From NCBI RefSeq assembly GCF_001884735.1, contig NZ_MJAP01000013.1, positions 1 through 64,000 on the forward strand: 64,000 nt of DNA, read 5' to 3'. The stretch is from Natronohydrobacter thiooxidans (GTDB taxonomy: Bacteria > Pseudomonadota > Alphaproteobacteria > Rhodobacterales > Rhodobacteraceae). Positions 43,898 to 53,055 of this stretch are shown here, piece by piece; positions within the stretch are counted from its first letter, which is position 1; each line of letters starts with the position of its first letter. A program made the translations under genes and the position numbers. Below the pieces are notes generated by a model that did not search any database, had not been told where the DNA came from, and saw only the letters and a program-made list of their open reading frames with translations.

Positions 43898-44884
43898 TCA
43901 CAGCATCGAGGGCAAGACCTGATCGGGCGGGCGGTGGCCATCCGCGAAGGTCTTGATATTCACGATCACCTTCTCGCCCATCTCGATCCGGCCTTCCAGC
44001 GTGGCCGAACCCATATGCGGCAGAAGCACGACATTGGGCAATTCCCGCAGCCGTGGATTGACCGAATGCCCGCGCTCGAACACATCCAGCCCCGCGCCCG
44101 CGATCTCGCCCGCGCGCAACCCGCGTGTAAGCGCATTCTCGTCGATCACTTCCCCGCGCGAGGTGTTCACGATCACCGCCGAGGGTTTCAGCAGTTTCAG
44201 CCGCCGCGCATTCAGCAGATGAAAGGTCGAAGGCGTATGCGGGCAATTGACCGAAATCACGTCCATCCGTGCGATCATCTGGTCAAGGCTTTCCCAATAG
44301 GTCGCCTCCAGCGCCTCTTCCACCTCGGGGCGCAGGCGGCGGCGATTGTGGTAATGCACCTGCATCCCGAAAGCCCGCGCGCGCCGCGCCACGGCCTGCC
44401 CGATCCGCCCCATGCCCAGAATGCCAAGCCGCTTGCCGCCGATCCGGGTGCCCAGATGCGCCATCGGCGACCATCCGCGCCATTGATCGGCCTGCATCTC
44501 GGCCAGCCCCTGCGGGATCTTGCGTGTGACAGCGAGCATCAGCGCCAGCGCCATATCGGCGGTGTCCTCGGTCAGCACGCCAGGGGTGTTCGAGACAAGA
44601 ATGCCGCGCTGGCGCGCAGTATGCACATCGATATGATCGACGCCCGCGCCGAAATTCGCGATCAGCTTCAGCCGGTCCCCGGCCTGTGTCAGCAGGCTCG
44701 CGTCAATATCATCGGTGATCGTCGGCACCAGAATATCGCTGCGGCGCATCGCATCGACAAGTTCCTCGCGGCTCATCGGTGTATCACTGTCGCGCAGGGT
44801 GACATCGAAAAGCTCGGTCATCCGGGTTTCGACCACATCGGGCAGGCGTCGCGTGACGACAACACTCAGGCGTTTATTGGGCAT
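43898..44884 (-). CDS. D-isomer specific 2-hydroxyacid dehydrogenase (glyoxylate/hydroxypyruvate reductase type)
   Basis: The 328-residue NAD(P)-dependent enzyme has NFGAGVDHIDVHTARQRGI near residue 75 and the dinucleotide loop LGILGMGRIGQAVARRARAF near 150. Catalytic Arg is in NTSRGEVIDE, Glu in GLDVFERG, and His in LLPHMGSAT. The composition fits glyoxylate or hydroxypyruvate reductases rather than D-lactate dehydrogenase. A frame continues far upstream, but the family start MPNKRL at 44884 is clear. It diverges from the SH3-like gene at 45029. Confidence 0.88.
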   Translation of the reverse strand: MPNKRLSVVVTRRLPDVVETRMTELFDVTLRDSDTPMSREELVDAMRRSDILVPTITDDIDASLLTQAGDRLKLIANFGAGVDHIDVHTARQRGILVSNTPGVLTEDTADMALALMLAVTRKIPQGLAEMQADQWRGWSPMAHLGTRIGGKRLGILGMGRIGQAVARRARAFGMQVHYHNRRRLRPEVEEALEATYWESLDQMIARMDVISVNCPHTPSTFHLLNARRLKLLKPSAVIVNTSRGEVIDENALTRGLRAGEIAGAGLDVFERGHSVNPRLRELPNVVLLPHMGSATLEGRIEMGEKVIVNIKTFADGHRPPDQVLPSML

Positions 44885-45028
44885 GATCCGTGTCTCACCT
44901 CTTTGCAAGTCTGGGCCTTTGAGGCAAAGTGCCAGCACTCGCGACGATCCACAAGCGTCGATCTGGCGCGGGGACGAGGCAAGTGCAAGAAAACCAAAGA
45001 TTCCCGGCAGAACGGGACAGGCAGGCAT

Positions 45029-45532
45029 ATGAGACGACAGATATTCTGGAAGCTGGCCTTGCTGGCTCTTCTCGGCGCTGGTCCGGCCTTTGCGCAGGAT
45101 CTCGACCGTGGTCCCGTGACCAATCTGCCCATCCCGCGCTATGTGTCTCTGAAAGCCAATGAGGCCAATGCGCGGCGCGGCCCGGATACCACCCATCGCA
45201 TCGACTGGGTGTATACGAGGCGCGACATTCCCCTGCGCGTGACCGCCGAATTCGAACATTGGCGCCGGGTCGAGGATGTCGAGGGCCAGGGCGGCTGGAT
45301 GCATTACGCGCTGCTGTCGGGGCTGCGCACGGTGCTGGTGCAGACCGACATGACCCAGCTTTTCCAGCGGCCTGACCTTAACAGCGCGCAGACCGCCCTG
45401 CTGGAACGCGGTGTGATCGCGCGGCTGCGCGAATGCCAGCGCGACTGGTGCCGACTGGAGGTGGATGGCGCGCGCGGCTGGGCCGAGAAGCGCCATCTCT
45501 GGGGGGTCGAGGTCGAGGACGAGTTCGAATAG
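45029..45532 (+). CDS. Secreted SH3-like domain protein
   Basis: The 167-residue product has a signal peptide ending in GPAFAQ. The mature protein begins with a bacterial SH3 pattern (YVSLKANEANARRGPDTTHR, then RDIPLRVTAEFEHWRRVED and GGWMHYALLSG). A second SH3-like half follows, with ARLRECQRDWCRLEVDGARGW. SH3 domains of this kind usually bind peptidoglycan or act as periplasmic scaffolds. It diverges from the hydroxyacid dehydrogenase gene, with the 144-bp gap holding both promoters, and converges with the nucleoside hydrolase gene (10-bp gap). Confidence 0.85.
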   Translation: MRRQIFWKLALLALLGAGPAFAQDLDRGPVTNLPIPRYVSLKANEANARRGPDTTHRIDWVYTRRDIPLRVTAEFEHWRRVEDVEGQGGWMHYALLSGLRTVLVQTDMTQLFQRPDLNSAQTALLERGVIARLRECQRDWCRLEVDGARGWAEKRHLWGVEVEDEFE

Positions 45533-45542
45533 CCCCGCCGGG

Positions 45543-46475
45543 TTACAGCCGCGCCAGCCGCTCGGTCAGCAGGGTGAAAAACCCGTCATCGTCAATCCCG
45601 CCCATGAAGGTCGCATTGGGCGCGCGGCCAGAGACGCGCCACCAGTCGGCGACGGTCATGCCAAGCGTCAGGTCCGAGCCGGTCTCGATCTCGACATTGA
45701 TATGGCGGCCGGTGAACAGCTCGGGCTGCAGCAGATAGGCAATCGTGCAGGGGTCATGCAGCGGCGCGCCTTCGGATCCGTATTTCTCCTTGTCGAAACG
45801 CTCGAAGAAATCGGTCCAGCTTGCGACCGCCGGGCCGACGCGGCCCGCATTTCGGAACGCCTCGACCCGCGCGCGCGAGGTCAGCGCCTTATGCGTCACA
45901 TCGAGCGGCATGACCACCAGCGGCACGCCCGCACCAAAGACCAGTTTCGCGGCTTCGGGATCGACATAGATGTTGAACTCCGCCGCCGGGGTGATGTTGC
46001 CGCCCTCGAAACAGCCGCCCCCCATCAGCACGATTTCCTGAATCCGCGGGATGATATCGGGGGCCCGCTCCATGGCCGTCGCGATATTGGTCAAGGGCCC
46101 GATCGGCACCAGCGTGACCGTGCCTTCGGGTTCCGCGCGCAGCGTCTCGATCAGGAAATCGACCGCATGCTGGTCCTGCAACTCCATGACCGGATCGGGC
46201 AGGGTGATCCCGTCCAGCCCGGTCTTGCCATGCACATGCTCTGCCGTGACCAGCTTGCGCGACATCGGCGCATCGCAGCCCGCAAAGACCCGTGTTTCGG
46301 GCCGGTTCGCCAGTTCGCAGATGATCCGCGCATTCTTTGCGGTCATCTCCAGCGGCACATTGCCCGCCACACAGGTGATCCCGAGCAGATCGAGTTCCGG
46401 CGAGGCCAGCGCGAGCAGGATCGCCACAGCGTCATCCTGTCCGGGGTCCGTGTCGATAATGATCTTGCGCGCCAT
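45543..46475 (-). CDS. Nucleoside hydrolase
   Basis: The 310-residue enzyme of the inosine-uridine nucleoside hydrolase family has the calcium-binding signature DTDPGQDDAVAIL at the N-terminus, GPLTNIATAMERAP in the middle and MPLDVTHKAL. It hydrolyses ribonucleosides to base and ribose in the cytoplasm. The frame extends 32 codons upstream, but that segment is atypical and ATG 46475 gives the conserved start MARKIIIDTDPG. It is transcribed away from the leucine operon. Nucleoside preference cannot be read. Confidence 0.88.
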   Translation of the reverse strand: MARKIIIDTDPGQDDAVAILLALASPELDLLGITCVAGNVPLEMTAKNARIICELANRPETRVFAGCDAPMSRKLVTAEHVHGKTGLDGITLPDPVMELQDQHAVDFLIETLRAEPEGTVTLVPIGPLTNIATAMERAPDIIPRIQEIVLMGGGCFEGGNITPAAEFNIYVDPEAAKLVFGAGVPLVVMPLDVTHKALTSRARVEAFRNAGRVGPAVASWTDFFERFDKEKYGSEGAPLHDPCTIAYLLQPELFTGRHINVEIETGSDLTLGMTVADWWRVSGRAPNATFMGGIDDDGFFTLLTERLARL

Positions 46476-46571
46476 TGTTCTGTCTCCTGATCCGGGTTTT
46501 GCGCCGCACCATGCGTCAGGTTTCGGGCAGGTGCAATCCTTCCTGTTTGCGCTAAACTGAACGGGAATCAT

Positions 46572-46616
46572 TTGACGCGACCGGAACCTGTCGCGTATTA
46601 AATGAACAAGCGTTCA
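46572..46616 (+). promoter_or_regulatory. Predicted promoter of the leucine operon with two dyads
   Basis: TTGACG (46572-46577) and TATTAA (46596-46601) are spaced by 18 bp. A perfect dyad ACGCGAC-N8-GTCGCGT (46575-46596) fills the spacer, and TGAAC-N4-GTTCA (46603-46616) follows at once. A repressor on the first site would block the promoter directly. Confidence 0.65.
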
Positions 46617-46638
46617 GTTTTTGGGAGGGTTGCGCCCC

Positions 46639-47802
46639 ATGTTCACAGCATCCATGCGGTTTGATCTGGGCGAGGATGTGAATGCGCTGCGCGAGATGGT
46701 GCATCGATGGGCGCAGGAGCGCGTCAAACCCATGGCGGCAGAGGTGGACCGGACCAACCATTTCCCGCATGAGCTGTGGCGCGAAATGGGCGAGTTGGGG
46801 CTTCTGGGCATCACCGTGCCGGAAGACTTCGGCGGCGCAGGCATGGGCTATCTCGCGCATGTGATCGCGGTCGAGGAAATCGCGCGCGCCTCGGCCTCGG
46901 TCTCGCTCTCTTACGGCGCGCATAGCAATCTTTGCGTGAACCAGATCAAGCTGAACGGCACGGATGGCCAGCGCGCGCGCTACCTGCCGAAACTGATCTC
47001 GGGCGAGCATGTCGGCGCGCTGGCCATGTCGGAGGCGGGCGCGGGCTCGGATGTCGTGGGCATGAAGCTGCGCGCCGAGAAAAGGAACGACCGTTTCGTG
47101 CTGAATGGCACGAAATACTGGATCACCAACGGACCGGATGCCGATGTGCTGGTGGTCTATGCCAAGACCGACCCGGCGGCGGGCTCCAAGGGGATCACGG
47201 CATTCCTGATCGAGAAATCCATGACCGGGTTCTCGACAAGCCCTCATTTCGACAAGCTGGGCATGCGTGGCTCGAACACCGCCGAACTGGTGTTTGAGGA
47301 TGTCGAAGTGCCCTTCGAGAATGTGCTGGGCGAGGAAGGGCGCGGGGTGCGCGTGCTGATGTCGGGGCTGGATTACGAGCGCGTGGTGCTCTCGGGCATC
47401 GGCACGGGCATCATGGCCGCCTGTCTCGACGAGGTGATGCCCTATTTGCGCGACCGCCATCAATTCGGTCAGCCGATTGGGTCGTTCCAGCTGATGCAGG
47501 GCAAGATCGCGGATATGTACACGGCGATGAACTCGGCCCGTGCCTATGTCTATGAGGTTGCGAAAGCCTGCGACCGGGGCGAGGTCACGCGCGCGGATGC
47601 CGCGGCCTGCGTGCTTTATGCGTCGGAGGAGGCGATGAAACAGGCGCATCAGGCGGTTCAGGCGATGGGGGGCGCGGGGTTCATGAATGACAGCGCCGTC
47701 AGCCGTCTGTTCCGCGATGCGAAGCTGATGGAGATCGGTGCGGGCACCTCGGAGATCCGCCGCATGCTGGTCGGGCGGGAGTTGATGGGGGCGATGGGGT
47801 GA
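46639..47802 (+). CDS. ivd: Isovaleryl-CoA dehydrogenase
   Basis: This 387-residue flavoprotein of the acyl-CoA dehydrogenase family takes isovaleryl-CoA to 3-methylcrotonyl-CoA in leucine breakdown. Conserved blocks include [51 protein letters not shown] and [18 protein letters not shown]. The catalytic Glu region is in [15 protein letters not shown]. The start [10 protein letters not shown] after GGGAGGG is preferred. It heads the mccB-mccA-GST-HMGL-hydratase operon, which makes the isovaleryl specificity secure. Confidence 0.94.
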   Translation: MFTASMRFDLGEDVNALREMVHRWAQERVKPMAAEVDRTNHFPHELWREMGELGLLGITVPEDFGGAGMGYLAHVIAVEEIARASASVSLSYGAHSNLCVNQIKLNGTDGQRARYLPKLISGEHVGALAMSEAGAGSDVVGMKLRAEKRNDRFVLNGTKYWITNGPDADVLVVYAKTDPAAGSKGITAFLIEKSMTGFSTSPHFDKLGMRGSNTAELVFEDVEVPFENVLGEEGRGVRVLMSGLDYERVVLSGIGTGIMAACLDEVMPYLRDRHQFGQPIGSFQLMQGKIADMYTAMNSARAYVYEVAKACDRGEVTRADAAACVLYASEEAMKQAHQAVQAMGGAGFMNDSAVSRLFRDAKLMEIGAGTSEIRRMLVGRELMGAMG

Positions 47803-47809
47803 TCCGTCC

Positions 47810-49417
47810 ATGAAACTCACATCTTCCATCCTCACCGGATCCGACCAGTTCCGCGCCAATCGGGACGCGCATCTTTCGGCGCTGGCCGAAATCACGGAAG
47901 CGCAGGCGCTGGCCCGCGCGGGCGGCGGCGAGAAGGCGCGTGCCCGCCATGTCGCGCGCGGCAAGTTGCTGCCGCGCGACCGGGTGGCCAACCTGCTCGA
48001 TCCCGGCTCGCCCTTTTTGGAAGTCGGCAGCACGGCGGCACACGGGCTCTATGACAGCGCGGCGCCCTGTGCGGGGGTGATTGCCGGGATCGGGCTGGTC
48101 TCGGGGCGGCTTTGCATGGTTGTCTGCAATGACGCGACCGTGAAGGGCGGCACCTATTACCCGATGACCGTCAAGAAGCATCTGCGCGCGCAGGAGATTG
48201 CCGAGGAAAACCATCTGCCCTGTATCTATCTGGTGGATTCGGGCGGCGCGAACCTGCCCAATCAGGATGAGGTCTTTCCCGACCGCGACCATTTCGGGCG
48301 GATTTTCTACAATCAGGCGCAGATGTCGGCCAAAGGCATTGCCCAGATCGCGGTGGTGATGGGATCGTGCACGGCAGGCGGGGCCTATGTGCCCGCCATG
48401 TCGGATGTGACGATCATAGTGCGGGATCAGGGCACGATCTTTCTCGCCGGGCCGCCACTGGTGAAGGCCGCGACCGGCGAGGTCGTGAGCGCCGAGGATC
48501 TGGGCGGCGGCGATGTGCATACACGCCTGTCGGGCGTGGCGGATTATCTGGCCGAGGATGACGCCCATGCGCTGGCCCTTGCGCGGCGCGCCGTTGAGAG
48601 CCTCGCCAGTGGTGCGGGCAAAGCCCACACCCTACAGAACGCCATCGAGGATCCGGCCTATGATCCCGAGGAAATCCTCGGTGTCGTGCCCGCCGATCTG
48701 CGCATGCCCTATGACATTCGCGAGGTGATCGCGCGGCTGGTCGATGGCTCGCGCTTTGACGAGTTCAAGCCGCGCTTCGGCGAGACACTGGTCACGGGTT
48801 TCGCGCAGGTCATGGGCTGGCCTGTGGGAATTGTCGCGAATAATGGCGTTCTGTTCTCGGAAGCCGCGGTGAAGGGCGCGCATTTCATCGAACTCTGTTC
48901 GCAGCGCCGCATCCCGCTGCTGTTCTTGCAGAATATCACCGGCTTCATGGTGGGCCGGAAATACGAGAATGAAGGCATCGCGCGGCACGGCGCCAAGATG
49001 GTGACCGCCGTCGCCACCACCGCGGTGCCGAAGATCACGATGCTTGTGGGCGGCAGTTTCGGCGCGGGCAATTACGGCATGGCAGGGCGGGCCTATGCAC
49101 CGCGTTTTCTCTGGACCTGGCCCAACAGCCGGATCTCGGTCATGGGCGGCGCGCAGGCGGCAGGGGTGCTGGCGACTGTCAAACGCGACGCGATGGAACG
49201 GGCCGGGCAGGGCTGGAGCGCCGAGGAAGAGGATGCCTTCAAGCGCCCGACGATCGAGATGTTCGAGCGCCAGTCGCACCCGCTTTATGCCTCGGCGCGG
49301 CTCTGGGATGATGGAGTGATCGATCCGCGCCAGTCGCGGCAGGTGCTGGGCCTGTCGCTGAGTGCCGCGCATTGCGCGCCGGTGGGGGAAACACGCTTCG
49401 GTGTGTTCCGGATGTGA
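47810..49417 (+). CDS. mccB: 3-Methylcrotonyl-CoA carboxylase beta (carboxyltransferase) subunit
   Basis: The 535-residue carboxyltransferase has [21 protein letters not shown] at the N-terminus and the oxyanion segments [13 protein letters not shown] and [16 protein letters not shown]. It also has [20 protein letters not shown] and the C-terminal [14 protein letters not shown]. It transfers CO2 from biotin on the alpha subunit to 3-methylcrotonyl-CoA, giving 3-methylglutaconyl-CoA. It lies 7 bp after ivd. The alpha subunit gene follows after a repeat element. Confidence 0.95.
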   Translation: MKLTSSILTGSDQFRANRDAHLSALAEITEAQALARAGGGEKARARHVARGKLLPRDRVANLLDPGSPFLEVGSTAAHGLYDSAAPCAGVIAGIGLVSGRLCMVVCNDATVKGGTYYPMTVKKHLRAQEIAEENHLPCIYLVDSGGANLPNQDEVFPDRDHFGRIFYNQAQMSAKGIAQIAVVMGSCTAGGAYVPAMSDVTIIVRDQGTIFLAGPPLVKAATGEVVSAEDLGGGDVHTRLSGVADYLAEDDAHALALARRAVESLASGAGKAHTLQNAIEDPAYDPEEILGVVPADLRMPYDIREVIARLVDGSRFDEFKPRFGETLVTGFAQVMGWPVGIVANNGVLFSEAAVKGAHFIELCSQRRIPLLFLQNITGFMVGRKYENEGIARHGAKMVTAVATTAVPKITMLVGGSFGAGNYGMAGRAYAPRFLWTWPNSRISVMGGAQAAGVLATVKRDAMERAGQGWSAEEEDAFKRPTIEMFERQSHPLYASARLWDDGVIDPRQSRQVLGLSLSAAHCAPVGETRFGVFRM

Positions 49418-49423
49418 AACAGC

Positions 49424-49520
49424 GGAGGATTTTTCGCAAGATGAAAAACGATTTCAGTTTCATCTTGCCGGAAATACTCCGGGGGGGATCGCCGCGAGGC
49501 GATGGGGGGCAGCGCCCCCC
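49424..49520 (+). repeat. Dispersed element, copy C, with an inverted partner and two hairpins
   Basis: An inverted copy (49424-49447) faces a direct copy ending CTTGCCGGAAATACTCC (49457-49480). The two match at about 19 of 24 positions by hand comparison and can pair into one long imperfect hairpin. Two further stems follow: ATCGCC-GCGA-GGCGAT (49488-49503) and GGGGGGC-AGC-GCCCCCC (49504-49520). It fills the gap between mccB and mccA. Confidence 0.7.
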
Positions 49521-49544
49521 TTCTGGCGAAGAGAGTGCGAAGCC

Positions 49545-51473
49545 ATGTTCGACAAGATCCTGATTGCCAATCGCGGTGAGATCGCCTGCCGGATCATCCG
49601 CACCGCGCGCGCCATGGGCCTGCGCACGGTCGCGGTCCATTCGGAAGCGGATAGCCACGCAATGCATGTCGCCATGGCGGATGAGGCGGTCATGATCGGA
49701 GGCCCTGCGCCGCGCGAAAGTTATCTGCGCGGGGATGTGATCATCCGGGCCGCTCAGGACAGGGGCGCGCAGGCGATCCATCCGGGCTATGGGTTCCTGT
49801 CGGAGAATCCCGATTTCGTCGACGCGGTCGAGGCTGCGGGGCTCGTGTTTATCGGCCCCTCGGCCAAGGCCATCCGCGCGATGGGGCTGAAGGACGCGGC
49901 GAAAGCCCTGATGCAGGAGGCAGGCGTGCCGGTGGTGCCGGGCTATCACGGCAGCAATCAGGATGCCGAGCATCTGGCCGGGGCGGCTGACGCCATCGGC
50001 TATCCGGTGCTGATCAAGGCGGTGGCCGGGGGCGGGGGCAAGGGGATGCGGCTTGTGGAGCGCCCCTCGGATTTCATGGACGCGCTGGCCAGTGCCAAGG
50101 GCGAGGCCGCCACGGCCTTTGGCAATGAGGCTGTCCTGATCGAGAAATACATCACCAAGCCGCGCCATATCGAGCTGCAGGTCTTTGGTGATGGGGTGGA
50201 GGCGGTGCATCTTTTCGAGCGCGATTGTTCGCTGCAGCGCCGACATCAGAAGGTGATCGAGGAAGCGCCTGCGCCGGGCATGACTGAGGAGATGCGCACG
50301 GCCATGGGGCAGGCGGCAGTCCGCGCGGCGAAAGCCATCGGCTACAAGGGCGCAGGCACGGTCGAATTCATCGTCGATGGCAGCCATGGGCTCCGGCCCG
50401 ACGGGTTCTGGTTCATGGAAATGAACACCCGCCTGCAGGTCGAGCACCCGGTGACCGAGGCGATTACCGGCGTCGATCTGGTCGAATGGCAGTTGCGCGT
50501 CGCGGCAGGCGAGGGGCTGCCCTGCGCACAGGACGCCCTGTCGATACAGGGCCATGCATTTGAGGCGCGGCTCTATGCCGAAGATGTGCCTGCGGGCTTC
50601 CTGCCTGCAACCGGGCGGCTGGAGCATCTGCATTTCCCCGCGACCGCGCGGGCCGATACCGGCGTGCGTGCGGGCGATGTGATCAGCCCCTGGTATGATC
50701 CGATGATCGCCAAGATCATCACCCATGGGCCGACGCGCGCCATCGCGCTCAGGCGGTTGGAGGCGGCTCTGGGCGGTACGGAAGTGGCCGGATCGGTGAC
50801 CAATCTGGCCTTTCTGGGCGCGCTGGCCCGTCATCAGGGGTTTCGTGCGGGCGATGTGGATACGGGTGTCATCGCGCGCGATCTGGAGGCGCTGGTGGCC
50901 GAGCCGGAGCCCGCGCCCTGGGAATGGGCCGCGGCTGCGGCATTGGCGGTCGGGCTTGCGGAGATCGTGGCACCGCTGGCGGGGTTCAGCAATGCCGGGC
51001 CGATCTGGCAGCAGGTCCCCTTTGCGGATACGGAGATCCGGCTTGCCGTGACCGGGCCGCGCCGTGCGCGGGTTACGGTGGCGGGGCAGGAACTTGCGGT
51101 CGAGGCCATGGCCGGGGGGCTGCGCGTCAGCGGCGCGCCGGGGCTGATGCGCGGGGTTTGCGCAGGCGGCAAGGTCTGCCTCTTCGGCGCTGTGCCGCGC
51201 GTGGTGGCGCTGGTCGATCCTCTCGCGCGCGCATCAGAGCCGGGGATCGGGGCGGATGTGGTTCTGGCGCCGATGCCGGGGCTGGTGAAGGCGATTTTCG
51301 TGGCCCCCGGCGATGCGGTTGAGGAAGGGGCGCGGCTGGCGATTCTGGAAGCGATGAAGATGGAGCATACGCTGGTCGCGGCGCGGGCGGGCCGGGTGGC
51401 TGAAGTGCTGGCGGGGCCGGGTGCGCAGGTCGAGGCGGGCGCGGCGCTGGTGCGGCTGGAGGACGCGGCATGA
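49545..51473 (+). CDS. mccA: 3-Methylcrotonyl-CoA carboxylase alpha (biotin) subunit
   Basis: The 642-residue biotin-dependent subunit has a biotin carboxylase domain at residues 1-450: KILIANRGEIACRIIRTARA, the ATP-grasp glycine loop KAVAGGGGKGMRL, and FERDCSLQRRHQKVIEEAPA. A middle linker follows. The C-terminal biotin carrier domain holds biotinyl Lys605 in LEAMKMEHTLV. ATG 49545 gives the family start MFDKILIANRG; longer frames run through the repeat element. It acts with MccB. Biotin attachment requires a ligase encoded elsewhere. Confidence 0.95.
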   Translation: MFDKILIANRGEIACRIIRTARAMGLRTVAVHSEADSHAMHVAMADEAVMIGGPAPRESYLRGDVIIRAAQDRGAQAIHPGYGFLSENPDFVDAVEAAGLVFIGPSAKAIRAMGLKDAAKALMQEAGVPVVPGYHGSNQDAEHLAGAADAIGYPVLIKAVAGGGGKGMRLVERPSDFMDALASAKGEAATAFGNEAVLIEKYITKPRHIELQVFGDGVEAVHLFERDCSLQRRHQKVIEEAPAPGMTEEMRTAMGQAAVRAAKAIGYKGAGTVEFIVDGSHGLRPDGFWFMEMNTRLQVEHPVTEAITGVDLVEWQLRVAAGEGLPCAQDALSIQGHAFEARLYAEDVPAGFLPATGRLEHLHFPATARADTGVRAGDVISPWYDPMIAKIITHGPTRAIALRRLEAALGGTEVAGSVTNLAFLGALARHQGFRAGDVDTGVIARDLEALVAEPEPAPWEWAAAAALAVGLAEIVAPLAGFSNAGPIWQQVPFADTEIRLAVTGPRRARVTVAGQELAVEAMAGGLRVSGAPGLMRGVCAGGKVCLFGAVPRVVALVDPLARASEPGIGADVVLAPMPGLVKAIFVAPGDAVEEGARLAILEAMKMEHTLVAARAGRVAEVLAGPGAQVEAGAALVRLEDAA

Positions 51474-51508
51474 GCGCGGGCGTGGCGCCCTGGCGCGGGC
51501 GGGGTATT

Positions 51509-51530
51509 GAGTATTTTTGGCAAGAAAATG
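51509..51530 (-). repeat. Dispersed element, copy D (inverted orientation)
   Basis: Read on the minus strand it gives ATTTTCTTGCCAAAAATACTC, the same box as copies A-C with a compensated A/T stem. It lies between mccA and the GST gene and is followed by the GST ribosome-binding site. The downstream hairpin is less clear than in the other copies. Confidence 0.6.
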
Positions 51531-51540
51531 GAGCAGGGCG

Positions 51541-52173
51541 GTGATCCGGCTCTGGCATGTGGCGCAGTCGCGCTCGTTCCGGGTGCTCTGGGCGCTGGAA
51601 GAGATCGGCACGGAATATGAGCTGATCCGCTGTTCGTTTTTCGACCGCTCGCTGCGCGCGCCCGAGCATCTGGCGCGCTCGCCTGCCGGGCGGGTGCCAG
51701 CGCTGCAGGATGGCGCGACAGTGCTGAGTGAAAGCGGCGCGATCCTGATCTGGCTTTCCGAGACGCGCGCGCCGCATCTGCGGGTGGCGGAAGGGGCCGC
51801 AGGACGGGCCGCATTCCTGCAGGGGCTGCATTATGCCGAGACATTGGGCGCGCATCTGGCCAATCTGACGCAGCATTATATCGTGCTGCGCGAGGCTGCG
51901 ATGCGCTCTCCCACGGTGATGCGGCTGGAGGCGAAGCGGCTGGAGAATGCGCTCCGTGCCGTCGGGCCGGGTTGGGCGGCGGGCGCGTTTACCATGGCCG
52001 ATATTGCGCAGGGCTATGCGGTCTGGCTGGCGCAGCGTTTCGTGACCCTGCCTGAAGCGGCGGCACTGTATCTGGCGGCTTGCGAGAGACGCCCGGCGTT
52101 TCAGCGCGCGCTTGCGCAGGACGGGCCGCCAGAGATCTATCTGCGGGAATTCTACCCGCCGCCGGAGGAGTGA
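51541..52173 (+). CDS. Glutathione S-transferase-family protein
   Basis: The roughly 210-residue protein has an N-terminal thioredoxin-like domain (IRLWHVAQSRSFRVLWALEE, then AGRVPALQDGATVLSESGAIL with the cis-Pro and Ser/Glu glutathione contacts). An all-helical C-terminal domain includes GAFTMADIAQGYAVW. The start is GTG 51541 behind GGAG; an upstream TTG would place the dispersed repeat inside the protein. A GST inside the leucine operon could use glutathione to handle a reactive enoyl-CoA or serve detoxification; its role here is not known. Confidence 0.85.
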   Translation: MIRLWHVAQSRSFRVLWALEEIGTEYELIRCSFFDRSLRAPEHLARSPAGRVPALQDGATVLSESGAILIWLSETRAPHLRVAEGAAGRAAFLQGLHYAETLGAHLANLTQHYIVLREAAMRSPTVMRLEAKRLENALRAVGPGWAAGAFTMADIAQGYAVWLAQRFVTLPEAAALYLAACERRPAFQRALAQDGPPEIYLREFYPPPEE

Positions 52174-52176
52174 GCG

Positions 52177-53055
52177 ATGCGCGCGGTCGAGATTTTCGAG
52201 GTCGGACCCCGCGACGGGTTGCAGAATGAGGCGCGGCTGATCCCGGCAAGCGAGAAAGTGGCGCTGATCGATTGCCTGAGCCGGGCGGGGTTCCGCCGCA
52301 TCGAGGTCGCGAGTTTTGTCAGCCCGAAATGGGTGCCGCAGATGGCGACTTCGGGCGCGGTGCTGGCGGCGATTGCCCGCGCGCCGGGGGTGCGCTATGC
52401 CGCGCTCGCGCCCAATCTGCGCGGGTTGCAGGACGCTGTGGCGGCGCGCGCGGATGAGGTCGCGGTTTTCGCCTCGGCCTCGGAAGGGTTCAGCCGGGCC
52501 AATCTGAATTGCTCGGTCGAGGAAAGCCTTGCGCGCTTTGGCCCGGTGCTGGAGGCCGCGCGCGCCGCAGGGCTGCCGGTGCGCGGCTATGTTTCCTGCG
52601 TCACCGATTGCCCCTTTGACGGGCCGACGCCGCCTGCCGCCGTGGCACGGCTTGCGGCCCGGCTCTGCGAGATGGGCTGCTATGAGGTCAGCCTTGGCGA
52701 CACGATCGGGCGGGGCAGGCCGGACAGCATCGCCGCCATGCTCCGCGCGGTGCTGGAGGAGGTGCCGCCCGAGCGGCTGGCCGGGCATTATCACGACACC
52801 GGCGGGCGGGCGCTGGCGAATATCGAGGTGTCGCTGGAGCATGGATTGCGGGTGTTCGATGCAGCGGTCGGGGGCCTGGGGGGCTGTCCCTATGCGCCGG
52901 GCGCTTCGGGCAATGTGGCGACCGAGGCGGTGCATGAATGGCTGACCGGTATGGGCTGGGAGACGGGTCTGGACCGCAAGGTGTTGGCCGAGGCCAGTGC
53001 GATGGCGCGCGCGATGCGACAGGGAGGGCAGGATGTATCAGACACTGAGGCTTGA
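52177..53055 (+). CDS. hmgL: Hydroxymethylglutaryl-CoA lyase
   Basis: This 292-residue divalent-metal lyase of the DRE-TIM family cleaves HMG-CoA to acetoacetate and acetyl-CoA, the last step of leucine breakdown. The N-terminal EVGPRDGLQNE carries the catalytic Arg/Asp. SFVSPKWVPQMA and SLGDTIGRGRP follow, and the active-site Cys loop GGLGGCPYAPGASGN is intact. It starts 3 bp after the GST stop and its end overlaps the next gene by 23 bp. Confidence 0.95.
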   Translation: MRAVEIFEVGPRDGLQNEARLIPASEKVALIDCLSRAGFRRIEVASFVSPKWVPQMATSGAVLAAIARAPGVRYAALAPNLRGLQDAVAARADEVAVFASASEGFSRANLNCSVEESLARFGPVLEAARAAGLPVRGYVSCVTDCPFDGPTPPAAVARLAARLCEMGCYEVSLGDTIGRGRPDSIAAMLRAVLEEVPPERLAGHYHDTGGRALANIEVSLEHGLRVFDAAVGGLGGCPYAPGASGNVATEAVHEWLTGMGWETGLDRKVLAEASAMARAMRQGGQDVSDTEA

